40,629 nt of DNA from MESE01 sp036675035 (lineage in GTDB: Bacteria > Pseudomonadota > Gammaproteobacteria > Burkholderiales > Burkholderiaceae_D): positions 1 to 40,629 of the forward strand of contig JAKFFO010000091.1 of assembly GCA_036675035.1 (NCBI GenBank), given 5' to 3'. The position numbers were made by a program, and so were the translations under genes. Below, piece by piece: positions 33,652-40,629 of this stretch (position 1 is its first letter; every line of letters begins with the position of its first letter). The notes beneath the pieces are model-generated. The model saw nothing but the letters and a program-made list of their open reading frames with translations. It ran no database searches and had not been told where the DNA came from.

Positions 33652-34080
33652 ATGGCAATCTGGAAAACCGATCTTAATCTTTCGCAGCTGGCACAAGGAC
33701 ATACCGACACGGCGATCACGCATCTTGGAATCGAATTCACCGGATTCGGGGAAGACTGGCTTGCCGCACGTATGCCGGTCGATCACCGGACCGTACAGCC
33801 GATGGGAATTCTGCACGGCGGCGCTTCGGTGTTGCTCGCTGAAACGCTGGGCAGCGTTGCCAGCAATCTTTGCGTTGACCAGAACACCCATTATTGTGTC
33901 GGACTCGATATCAATGCGAACCATATCCGTCCGGCGAAGCCGGGATACGTGACGGGCAAGGTCAGGCCGATCCATCTCGGGCGTTCGACGCATGTATGGG
34001 AAATCCGGATCTCCGACCCCGAAGACCGCCTCACCTGCATTTCCCGCCTGACCATGTCGGTGCTGGCGCGCGATCGATAG
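33652..34080 (+). CDS. Hotdog-fold acyl-CoA thioesterase (PaaI/MenI-like)
   Basis: A 142-residue single hotdog domain. HGGAS (55-59) and Glu64 (LLAETLGS) match the catalytic helix of the YdiI/MenI and PaaI type, and the remaining strands (INANHIRPAKPGYVTGKVRP, HVWEIRI) fit the fold. Members hydrolyse aromatic or acyl-CoA thioesters; the substrate cannot be told from sequence and no menaquinone or phenylacetate genes are adjacent. ATG 33652 has no clear ribosome binding site. Confidence 0.9.
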   Translation: MAIWKTDLNLSQLAQGHTDTAITHLGIEFTGFGEDWLAARMPVDHRTVQPMGILHGGASVLLAETLGSVASNLCVDQNTHYCVGLDINANHIRPAKPGYVTGKVRPIHLGRSTHVWEIRISDPEDRLTCISRLTMSVLARDR

Positions 34081-34171
34081 CGATGGCGCCGGGCCGGCAT
34101 GCTTGATTGATCGCGCTTGAACCTCCGACGGGCCGCGATCCGAAGTGCATCAGTCGCGTAGCGGACTTCAA

Positions 34172-34723
34172 TCAAGCCGGACGCCGTGCATACACATCGT
34201 CGAACGCTGCCTCCAGCGATGGCGAGATTCCCCTCATGCAGTCGACCACTTCGCGGGACCAGTCAAAATAGTCGCGGATCTGCTGAATCGTCAGATCCGG
34301 CGGCGGATTGTCTGCCATGTCTCTCAGGTCGCAAATTTTTTCAGCCAGCTTGATCAGCTTTGCGCGCCTGGAATATTGCGGTGCCTGCTCAAGCTGGTGA
34401 CGCTTGCGCATCTGTGGCGGTATCGACATGTCGTCGGTGACTTCTTCCACCACCTCGGCGATGGTCAGGCCGAATTGCTGCCGCAGTTCTTCATTGGTCG
34501 TTTCCGTATCTTCGATCGTGTCATGCAGGATTGCCGCGGCGATGACTTGCTCATCGGCGATATTGCCTTCGACGCCTAGTACATGCGCAAGCTGAATCGG
34601 TTGCCTGATATTGGTAGAGGGCGCTGCATCGGTTTTGCGCTGATTGCGATGCTTGCGTTCCGCAAAACCCAGTGCCGCCAGAATGATTTGCATACTCGAT
34701 AGTGATTGCGTGTTTTTTTTCAT
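34172..34723 (-). CDS. MESH1/SpoT-like HD-domain protein with altered metal ligands
   Basis: A 183-residue small HD protein of the (p)ppGpp hydrolase-like family (AALGFAERKHRNQRK, AAAILHDTIEDTETT with His67-Asp68 and Glu71-Asp72, then IKLAEKICDLRDM). Relatives carry a first metal His in an INHP motif and an Asp in KLADK. Here these positions are Gln41 (NIRQPI) and Glu128 (KLAEK). Two of the four expected ligands thus differ, so hydrolase activity is uncertain. ATG 34723 and ATG 34693 are both possible; neither has a strong ribosome binding site. Convergent with the thioesterase gene. Confidence 0.82.
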   Translation of the reverse strand: MKKNTQSLSSMQIILAALGFAERKHRNQRKTDAAPSTNIRQPIQLAHVLGVEGNIADEQVIAAAILHDTIEDTETTNEELRQQFGLTIAEVVEEVTDDMSIPPQMRKRHQLEQAPQYSRRAKLIKLAEKICDLRDMADNPPPDLTIQQIRDYFDWSREVVDCMRGISPSLEAAFDDVYARRPA

Positions 34724-35263
34724 AAAAATTGCTGGATTGCTGGCTGGTTGTACGGTATTTCGCACGGATGCATAAAATTATTAGCATGCCTGGCGCCGCT
34801 CGGCATGCCGGAATCGGCTTCCGATTCTGCGGATGCCGATACGAAATGCAGTTTACTTCGATCGTTAATTTATAACGCATTTGCGGTCCGGCAAGGCGTA
34901 AATATTTTGAAAGATTTTTGCTTCTGGCAGGTTCTTCGGTCTGCGTATGTCGGCATGAAATTGCGCAGCCTGCAGCATTCGAAGTTGCCAAATCTCCCAC
35001 GCTCCGGTTGATGGTTCTAATTGCGACCGATGGAATCAATTTGCCAACGTGGCGCAATCGACACACATTAAACGATGTGAAAGTTTTAACTATCCGCAGC
35101 CTCTGCGTTCGTGTTGATACGATGCTTTGAGGAAACGCAAAATCCATCCAGTGATTTGATCGAAGATTGAAATTGCTTGTTGTCTTCCGCGACAGCCCGA
35201 TTCGATTACGGCGGAGACGTCAAGTTGCAGGGCACGGCTTCATACTTAAAAAGGAACTCGATC
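34724..35263. other. AT-richer intergenic region with a stem-loop
   Basis: A 540-bp gap without a supported gene; open frames on both strands lack coding character. GAATCGG-CTT-CCGATTC (34811-34827) is extended by CGGCAT (34801-34806) and ATGCCG (34833-34838) into a longer imperfect stem. The surrounding sequence is AT-richer than the neighbours. It could hold divergent promoters or a small RNA. Confidence 0.45.
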
Positions 35264-35635
35264 ATGAAGGCGCACAACTGGTCCGGATTGATGATCGTAT
35301 CGCTTTGCGCCGTTCTCGCGTCTTCCGTCGATGCGCAGGAGCGGTCCGATACGCAAGACGCCTTTCCGGCGGTGGCATCGGACACCTGGATCGATGCTCT
35401 TTCCTTCAAGCTGCGCGGCCGCTCGGATTTTTCCAATATAGGCCGCGAATGGGTTGCAGACCTGGAGCGGACAGGTATCCTCAATCGTTCTCTGCGCGGT
35501 CCGTACCGGGTCGCGGTGCCGTTAATGGCGTTTGGCGACAGCGGTCCCAAGGTGATGATCACTTACGCACGCAAACTGCCCGGTACTTCCGGTGAAAAAG
35601 GCGTTCTGCTCTTCGTTAACATCCCCATGCCATAG
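35264..35635 (+). CDS. Small exported protein of unknown function
   Basis: A 123-residue protein with a signal peptide (about 1-24, ending VDA) and no transmembrane segment afterwards. The mature part contains AFPAVASDTWIDALSFKLRG, a basic segment and beta-rich VAVPLMAFGDSGPKVMITYA. It has no Cys in the mature region. ATG 35264 is preceded by AAGGA 9 nt upstream, which supports it over longer in-frame starts. The family is not recognised; it is a single gene with no clear operon partners. Confidence 0.72.
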   Translation: MKAHNWSGLMIVSLCAVLASSVDAQERSDTQDAFPAVASDTWIDALSFKLRGRSDFSNIGREWVADLERTGILNRSLRGPYRVAVPLMAFGDSGPKVMITYARKLPGTSGEKGVLLFVNIPMP

Positions 35636-35831
35636 CTTTTCCGCCGGTTAGCTAGTCCGACAAAACGAAACGAAGCGATCCCGGTCAGGCGTGCCGCCGC
35701 AGACAGTACAAACGTACGGCGATACGGAGCAACTGCTCCGGCATCATTTTGCCAAGCCTTCTTTGAGTATTTTCGGGCCGCCATGCCCGCGCCCGCGTGA
35801 CTTGCACGCCGACCAATATCAATCCCGTTAT

Positions 35832-35847
35832 CACAATGCTCATTGTG
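35832..35847. promoter_or_regulatory. Perfect palindrome upstream of the cysteine-rich ORF promoter
   Basis: CACAATG-CT-CATTGTG is a perfect 7-bp inverted repeat with a 2-nt spacer, centred about 35 bp upstream of the candidate -35 box. The arrangement would suit an activator site. The preceding part of the gap (35636-35831) shows nothing else. Confidence 0.4.
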
Positions 35848-35871
35848 CATTGGCGTGCGCAAAATTCGACA

Positions 35872-35900
35872 TTGAAAATCCAGGTGGAACAGCGTATTCT
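35872..35900 (+). promoter_or_regulatory. Candidate sigma70-type promoter
   Basis: TTGAAA (35872-35877), a 17-nt spacer and TATTCT (35895-35900). A start about 7 nt later would give a leader of only about 18 nt before ATG 35925, with AGGA in it. This supports transcription of the 38-residue ORF together with the GGDEF-EAL gene. Confidence 0.5.
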
Positions 35901-35924
35901 GGTTTAAGTTGCGCATAGGAAACT

Positions 35925-36041
35925 ATGGCCTGCAAGTCTTGCGACAGGCAGACCGTCGCCCGGCGATGTTGTCGGCTTCCGGACGGCTGCTGCAAGGGTT
36001 GCACAAGTTTGACTATTCAAAAAGCTGAACCCATGTCATGA
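35925..36041 (+). CDS. 38-residue cysteine-rich small protein (putative)
   Basis: ATG 35925 to TGA 36041 encodes 38 residues with seven Cys: C3 and C6 (ACKSCD), C15-C16, C22-C23 and C26 (GCCKGC). The remainder is basic and polar. It has AGGA just upstream, a plausible promoter close by, and its stop overlaps the start of the PAS-GGDEF-EAL gene as ATGA (36038-36041), the coupling geometry used by other gene pairs in the window. CxxC and CCxxC spacing suggests metal or Fe-S binding or redox chemistry. No family is recognised. It could also be a leader peptide that tunes translation of the downstream gene by cysteine supply; both roles are inference. Confidence 0.55.
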   Translation: MACKSCDRQTVARRCCRLPDGCCKGCTSLTIQKAEPMS

Positions 36042-38560
36042 CCGCCACCGAAAAACTCGATAGCCCGCAGGATGTGCTGCGCCGCCTCGCCGACAGCGCA
36101 TCGATGATCGTATGGGAAATTGATATTGACGGCCGTTGCATCTACCTTAATCCGGAATCGATGCAGGGATTGTCGAGCCCGGACGCCATCAAATTTTCAG
36201 ACTGGGTGAATTTTGTTCATCCTGACGATCTGCCGGAAGCGCAGCGCGCGTGGACGGCGGCAAACAACAAACGAAAAGAGTATCAACTGGAATACCGTAT
36301 CGTGCGCAGCGACGGGTCGTTCCGGTGGATGCTGGGAACCGGGGCGCCGCGCTTGTCCGCGACCGGCCAGTTGCTAGGCTACATCGGTACCATCCTCGAT
36401 GTGAGCGACCGGCATGTCGCCCGCGAGCAGCTTTTGCGTAGCGAAGCCGAGCATCGGCTGCTGACCGAAAACGCATCTGATCTGATTTCACATTGCGATG
36501 CCGATAATCTGTACATCTATGCATCGCCATCGCATGCCGATGTTCTCGGATACACTCCGGCGGAACTGAAGGGTACGCAGGTTTTCGACTACATTCACCC
36601 GGACGATATCAATCCAGCGCCGAGCGAGTCGGAGCGATCGACTCGATTTCAACGTCCGCGCCTGGCCAACATCCGCTTCAGACACAAGAACGGTGAATGG
36701 GTCTGGCTGGGCGCCAGCACGCGTACGATCCGCGATCCGCACACCGGCAAAAAGACCGGCATGGTTTCGGTTGCACGGGATATCACCGCACAACTGGAAG
36801 CCGCGCGCGAACTGTCGCGCCGCGAAGAGCGTTTTCGCGGTCTGACGTCCCTGTCGTCGGACTGGTATTGGGAAACCGATACCGAAGCCCGGTTTACCTT
36901 CTTTTCCGACGGAATCTACACTCACCTCGGCGTGCGTCCGGAGCAGCTGATCGGCACCAAGTTCGCGTCGTATGTTACGGATATCGAAGATCCGGGTTTT
37001 GTCGCGTGTATGGCAAGCCAGGCTGCACAGCGGCCGTTTCGAGATTTTGTCTGTTCGGTGAATTCCATGTTTGAAACGGACATGGTGCGCTATTTGCGGA
37101 TATCCGGCGAACCCTTCCATGAAGATGGCGTGTTCTGTGGATTTCGCGGCGTGGCCCATGACGTGACACATGAAATCACCACTGCGCGCGCGCTGGAACG
37201 GCTGGCGACACGCGACACTTTGACCGGCTTGCCCAATCGGGCGTTGCTTGAGACCCGGCTGAAACAACGCCTGAACGATAGGCGCGGCGACACATCGCAA
37301 GCCATCTTCTTCATCGACCTGGATTCCTTCAAGGAAGTCAACGACTCGCTGGGGCATGCCGCCGGCGATATGCTGCTAAAGGAAGTCGCCGAGCGCCTCA
37401 AGCAATGCGTGCGGCCGGATGATCTGGTGGCGCGCCTGGGCGGCGATGAATTCGTCGTGGTTGCCGAGTGCAAGCAGGGGGGCGTGTCGGCCGCAAGCAT
37501 TGCAGACAAGCTGTATGCGGCGCTGGGCCAGCCCACCATGATTCGAGGGCAGGAAGTCAGGGTTCGCGCATCGACCGGAATCAGTATCTATCCACAGGAC
37601 GGCGATACCAGCGAAGTCTTGTTGCAAAATGCCGATACTGCGTTGTACCGCGTGAAGGCCGCGGGCGGCAAGACGTTCAGCTTCTTTACCGCGGAAATGG
37701 GTGCGGCAACCAGGATGCGCCTGGCCATGCAGGGAGCGCTTCGACACGCGCTGGCACGCAACGAACTCGCCGTGTATTACCAGCCGCGCGTCAATCTGGC
37801 CACGCTGGAAATGACCGGAATGGAAGCGCTGCTGCGCTGGACGCATCCGGAACTGGGCCCGATTTCTCCAGCCGAATTCATTCCTCTGGCCGAAGAAATC
37901 GGCATGATCGATGAAATCGGCGACTGGGTCTTGCATCGCGCCGCCACGCAAACCCAGGAATGGATTACCCGGTATAACCGACCGCTCAGGCTCTCGGTCA
38001 ACTTGTCGGCGCGCCAGCTCAAGAATCAGAACCTGGTGGCTTCCGTGTCGCACGCGCTGCACAGCAGCTGCTTGCCGGCGCACCTGCTAGAGCTGGAATT
38101 GACCGAAACCGGGCTGGTGGAAGATCCCGAACTCGCGGCCCGCCTGTTCAAGGAGCTGAAGGCGTTCGGCTTGCGCCTGTCGGTCGACGATTTCGGCACC
38201 GGCTATTCGTCACTGTCGTACTTGTGCCGGTTTCCGCTCGACACATTGAAGCTGGACCGCTCGTTCTTGCTGCAAAAGCATCCGGACGACGTTAACCCGC
38301 GAAAGCTGGCAAAGGCCATCATCAATCTCGCCCATACGCTGAATCTGTCGGTGGTGGCGGAAGGGGTCGAGACAAAAGAGCATCTGGATTTCCTGCGCAA
38401 GACGCCGTGCGACGAGATCCAGGGATTCTGTATCAGCCGGCCATTGCCCGCCGAGCGGTTCGAGGCGCTCTTGCGCGATGCGCTCCCGGCGCTGCCGATC
38501 CAGGATCTGGCGGTGGGAAAGTCTCCGCTGCGGTCGGTGCGGTCCAGATTTTTTGCATGA
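36038..38560 (+). CDS. PAS-PAS-PAS-GGDEF-EAL cyclic-di-GMP protein
   Basis: An 840-residue, apparently soluble protein. Three PAS domains (about 15-130, 135-255 and 262-382) lead to a diguanylate cyclase domain (about 385-548) with GGDEF at 468-472 and an inhibitory I-site RPDD at 459-462. An EAL phosphodiesterase domain (about 560-815) follows, with EALLRW (596), NLSARQL, ELTETGLV, DDFGTGYSSL, LKLDRSFL and AEGVE. Both catalytic sets look intact, so the protein could make or break c-di-GMP depending on PAS signals. c-di-GMP often controls pili and TPS adhesins, so a link to the Tad/TPS run is possible but not shown. Its start overlaps the cysteine-rich ORF. Confidence 0.94.
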   Translation: MTATEKLDSPQDVLRRLADSASMIVWEIDIDGRCIYLNPESMQGLSSPDAIKFSDWVNFVHPDDLPEAQRAWTAANNKRKEYQLEYRIVRSDGSFRWMLGTGAPRLSATGQLLGYIGTILDVSDRHVAREQLLRSEAEHRLLTENASDLISHCDADNLYIYASPSHADVLGYTPAELKGTQVFDYIHPDDINPAPSESERSTRFQRPRLANIRFRHKNGEWVWLGASTRTIRDPHTGKKTGMVSVARDITAQLEAARELSRREERFRGLTSLSSDWYWETDTEARFTFFSDGIYTHLGVRPEQLIGTKFASYVTDIEDPGFVACMASQAAQRPFRDFVCSVNSMFETDMVRYLRISGEPFHEDGVFCGFRGVAHDVTHEITTARALERLATRDTLTGLPNRALLETRLKQRLNDRRGDTSQAIFFIDLDSFKEVNDSLGHAAGDMLLKEVAERLKQCVRPDDLVARLGGDEFVVVAECKQGGVSAASIADKLYAALGQPTMIRGQEVRVRASTGISIYPQDGDTSEVLLQNADTALYRVKAAGGKTFSFFTAEMGAATRMRLAMQGALRHALARNELAVYYQPRVNLATLEMTGMEALLRWTHPELGPISPAEFIPLAEEIGMIDEIGDWVLHRAATQTQEWITRYNRPLRLSVNLSARQLKNQNLVASVSHALHSSCLPAHLLELELTETGLVEDPELAARLFKELKAFGLRLSVDDFGTGYSSLSYLCRFPLDTLKLDRSFLLQKHPDDVNPRKLAKAIINLAHTLNLSVVAEGVETKEHLDFLRKTPCDEIQGFCISRPLPAERFEALLRDALPALPIQDLAVGKSPLRSVRSRFFA

Positions 38561-38700
38561 TGCAGGCACGGAAAACCCGTCAACTGATGGAACGACTCGT
38601 TGTCATCGAGCGCCACCGCAGCTCTCGGGAGCTCACCTGCCATTGCTGCGACCTGCTTCCGTTGGCAGCACCGAAAACGCTCATCCACCTACTCTGGTGA
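38557..38700 (+). CDS. Possible 47-residue ORF overlapping the GGDEF-EAL stop
   Basis: ATG 38557 overlaps the stop of the c-di-GMP gene as ATGA and opens a 47-residue frame with a basic first half and TCHCCDL in the second. Coding character is weak and no ribosome binding site is obvious beyond possible coupling. It may be chance. Confidence 0.25.
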   Translation: MMQARKTRQLMERLVVIERHRSSRELTCHCCDLLPLAAPKTLIHLLW

Positions 38701-39023
38701 ACTGATCGACGAGGCGATCTGCCGCGCCAGTCAAAACTCTTGTTCTGTCAATCCCCATAATCCGTGCCGCGACCACGCTCCGGTACGGAGATCCCGATCC
38801 ACTACCTTATCCGTATCAGCACTTGAATCGAAGTACGTCCGTCGTTGTCGTGCTTCTCGAAGGTGAATAATGCCGCACGCGTCGTGAATCCTTCAGCAAA
38901 ATCAAGTGGCGCTCTGCATGCGTTTTAATTTCAACGCGGTGATTGATGCAACGCAATCAAGGTTGAAGAAAGATTCTTGGCGGATAAAGTCGCATGCTAC
39001 GATTTTTCAAACAAGGAGGCGAC
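38701..39023. other. Intergenic region without visible gene
   Basis: I see no coding frame or strong repeat in this 323-bp stretch apart from small hairpins such as CTCCG-GTA-CGGAG. Near its end an extended -10-like TGCTACGAT (38995-39003) could serve the next gene. Confidence 0.45.
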
Positions 39024-39260
39024 ATGGGACTTGAACGAATTGGCAAGTACGAAGTCGATGTATCGGCGGTTCAGCTGCCCGACGCAGACCAATGGATGCC
39101 ATACCTGGAAATTTTCACCGTGCCAGGCCGGGCGGAAAAAGTGAAAAACGTATTTCCGAAACAACGTGTCTCGACCGATGCGGTATTCGATGCCGCCAAC
39201 GACGCAAGGCTCGAAGCGCGCCGCGTTGCTATTTCAATGATCGGCTGGGGACGATTTTGA
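39024..39260 (+). CDS. Small protein of unknown function, 78 residues
   Basis: A 78-residue soluble protein without signal peptide or Cys: MGLERIGKYEVDVSAVQLPD, WMPYLEIFTVPGRAEKVKNV, then a helical AVFDAANDARLEARRVAISM. The strong AAGGAGG 5 nt upstream of ATG 39024 supports this start over one ten codons earlier. The shape (beta strands then a helix with an Arg/Glu-rich face) is reminiscent of small single-domain stress or regulatory proteins, but no family is recognised. Confidence 0.75.
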   Translation: MGLERIGKYEVDVSAVQLPDADQWMPYLEIFTVPGRAEKVKNVFPKQRVSTDAVFDAANDARLEARRVAISMIGWGRF

Positions 39261-39307
39261 CAGCGTTGTTTCGGCACGGGCACACAGCTGTCGGATAACA
39301 GCAATCT

Positions 39308-39480
39308 GATTAGAACTCATTTCATAAATAGGAGGGTACGCGTTCGCATCAGAATCGGGGCTGGCAAGGCGTGCGACGCGTCCAATAGCTGTCCTATTGG
39401 CAAGGAGCGCAACGCAGTCCAGCGTCGATTCTGATGCGAACCCTTCGCGCGCCCTCCTATTTATGAAATGAGTTCTAATC
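39308..39480. repeat. Palindromic intergenic element B, about 173 bp
   Basis: Perfect 29-bp terminal inverted repeats (starting GATTAGAACTCATTTC at 39308; mate ending at 39480). Inside lie a second perfect 14-bp pair (TTCGCATCAGAATC 39343-39356 and 39427-39440) and a central CCAATAG-CTGTC-CTATTGG hairpin (39382-39400), flanked by AAGGCGT (39366-39372) and GCAACGCAG (39409-39417). AATCTG is present at both edges (39303-39308 and 39477-39482), a possible target duplication overlapping the repeat ends. The core matches element A at 25642-25804. Confidence 0.8.
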
Positions 39481-39502
39481 TGGTACGCGACGCGCATTCG
39501 TC

Positions 39503-39534
39503 CCAGCCCTCTCCCGCAAGCGGGAGAGGGCTGG
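39503..39534. repeat. REP-like hairpin
   Basis: A perfect 15-bp stem (CCAGCCCTCTCCCGC and its mate) with an AA loop. Hairpins built on CCCTCTCCCGC-GCGGGAGAGGG are widespread extragenic repeats in proteobacteria. It lies 22 bp from element B, so this gap (39261-39668) collects repeats and holds no supported gene. Confidence 0.75.
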
Positions 39535-39668
39535 CGGTGCAGCAGGGATTTCAGATGGTACGCCATCTGCCGGCGAAACAAGTTGCGCCTACCAGCGCAG
39601 GTGCGCACTGCAAGTGAGGGCGTTTTTCAATGTCGACACCAGGTCAAATCCATGCCTCCGCCTAGCCC

Positions 39669-40629
39669 ATGAATTTCTTCGAACAGCAAGAGCATGCCCG
39701 CCGTCAGACCAGGACATTGATCATCCTGTTCGTGCTTGCGGTAATTGCGATTGTCGTCGCGGTCAACCTGACTGCTGCCTTGCTGTGGATCTGGGCACAG
39801 GGCGGCACGCTGTCGGGTCCCAATTCTTATCCGAACGGATTCTTTCTCGCCAACACGCTGATCACCGTGGGTTTGATCGGGGGCGGTACCATGGTCGAGA
39901 CCTTCAATCTGCGCGAAGGCGGGGATGCGGTGGCGCAAATGGCCGGCGGCCGCATGGTGCCGCCCGCGTCGCAGGATCTGCTGGAGCGCCGTCTGCTGAA
40001 CGTCGTGGAAGAAATGGCGATTGCGTCGGGAATTGCGTGTCCGAAGGTGTATGTGCTCGACAAGGAAGATTCGATCAATGCGTTCGCGGCCGGCTACAAC
40101 CCGAATGAAGCGGTGGTCGCCGTTACGCGCGGGACGCTCAATCGATTGAATCGCGACGAGCTGCAAGGTGTGGTCGGCCATGAATTCAGCCATATCCTGA
40201 ATGGCGATATGCGTCTGAACGTACGGTTGATCGGTGTGCTGTTCGGCATTCAGATGATCGCCGGGTTCGGCCAGCATCTGCTTCACTTTGGCGCCCGGTT
40301 TGCGACACCACGCAGCCGCAACAACAATGGACCGTCGATTCAGCTGGTGATGCTTGCGCTCGGAGTCGCATTGTTTGTCATCGGCTACATCGGAATTTTC
40401 TTTGGCCGCCTGATCAAGTCAGCCGTGTCGCGACAGCGCGAATTCCTGGCAGATGCCAGTGCGATCCAGTTCACCCGCAACCCGGACGGAATCGGCAACG
40501 CGCTACGTAAAATTGGCGGATTGTCGCGCAATGCGGAGTCGACTGCGCGCATTCATCATCCCAACGCGGAACATCTGTCGCATTTGTTTTTAAGCGCGGT
40601 CAAACCGAGTCTGCTGTCCGGCATGTTTG
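39669..40629 (+). CDS. M48-family (HtpX-like) membrane metalloprotease, 3' end beyond window
   Basis: At least 320 residues are visible. Two N-terminal helices (about 16-42 and 58-76) precede the protease domain with HEFSH (171-175), the zinc-binding HExxH motif, and REFLADASAIQFT, which carries the third ligand Glu. A helix pair lies between them (about 185-200 and 225-250). The long inter-helix region and GGRMVPP segment resemble the larger HtpX-like M48 proteins often encoded next to lemA; no lemA lies in the window. Such proteases take part in membrane-protein quality control. The C-terminus is cut by the window edge. Confidence 0.92.
   Translation, partial: MNFFEQQEHARRQTRTLIILFVLAVIAIVVAVNLTAALLWIWAQGGTLSGPNSYPNGFFLANTLITVGLIGGGTMVETFNLREGGDAVAQMAGGRMVPPASQDLLERRLLNVVEEMAIASGIACPKVYVLDKEDSINAFAAGYNPNEAVVAVTRGTLNRLNRDELQGVVGHEFSHILNGDMRLNVRLIGVLFGIQMIAGFGQHLLHFGARFATPRSRNNNGPSIQLVMLALGVALFVIGYIGIFFGRLIKSAVSRQREFLADASAIQFTRNPDGIGNALRKIGGLSRNAESTARIHHPNAEHLSHLFLSAVKPSLLSGMF

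Noticed and set aside
34551..35147. 198-codon minus-strand frame
   Set aside because: It overlaps the start of the HD-domain gene in another frame and has no recognisable motif; most of it is AT-rich intergenic sequence.
39234..39608. 124-codon minus-strand frame across the repeats
   Set aside because: It is made of element B and the REP-like hairpin (its PSPACGRGLG string is the translated hairpin), a well-known kind of spurious ORF.

Overview
The window reads as a stretch of a betaproteobacterial chromosome, probably Burkholderiales and perhaps Oxalobacteraceae. This rests on moderately GC-rich coding style, dense 4-nt (ATGA/GTGA) gene overlaps, the set of families (FHA-CpaF ATPase, a CNB-like/SLC13 fusion, Cache-HAMP cyclase, PAS-GGDEF-EAL protein) and small palindromic intergenic repeats of a type I associate with that group. 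The taxonomic call is inference. I see no tRNA, rRNA, CRISPR array, prophage or transposase gene.

Positions 1-18593 (minus strand) hold one almost gap-free gene run. It opens with a Flp pilin and continues with TadG-like, TadE-like, an unknown exported protein, a second Flp-like protein, CpaB, the CpaC secretin, an FHA-TadA ATPase, TadB, TadC, DUF192, a TadD-like lipoprotein, TadE, DUF805 and two CNB-like single-domain proteins. It ends in a two-partner secretion pair, TpsB transporter and TpsA exoprotein, with TpsA leaving the window inside a Gly-Asp repeat. A Tad pilus locus thus appears transcriptionally and translationally joined to a haemagglutinin-type adhesin. Two hairpins, one after flp and one before cpaB, could set different expression levels along the run.

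Positions 18902-24817 (plus) hold a Sel1-repeat protein, then a CNB-like/SLC13 membrane protein overlapping a periplasmic binding-protein-like gene and followed by a Cache-HAMP class III nucleotide cyclase. This looks like a transport or sensing module using nucleotide-signalling parts. Several of those parts have non-canonical ligand residues: three CNB-like domains lack the usual Arg, and the cyclase has Asn where Lys normally selects adenine.

Positions 24960-34171 hold housekeeping and accessory genes: an SRAP protein, a YihY/BrkB membrane protein, an RlpA-like protein, a hybrid histidine kinase with a 13-bp tandem repeat upstream, a very large coiled-coil/AsmA-like protein and a hotdog thioesterase. 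Positions 34172-40629 hold a MESH1-like HD protein with altered metal ligands, a small exported protein, a PAS-GGDEF-EAL protein preceded by an overlapping 38-residue cysteine-rich ORF, a small unknown gene, a repeat cluster and the start of an M48 (HtpX-like) protease. Two small palindromic elements (25642-25804 and 39308-39480) share a conserved core but have unrelated termini.
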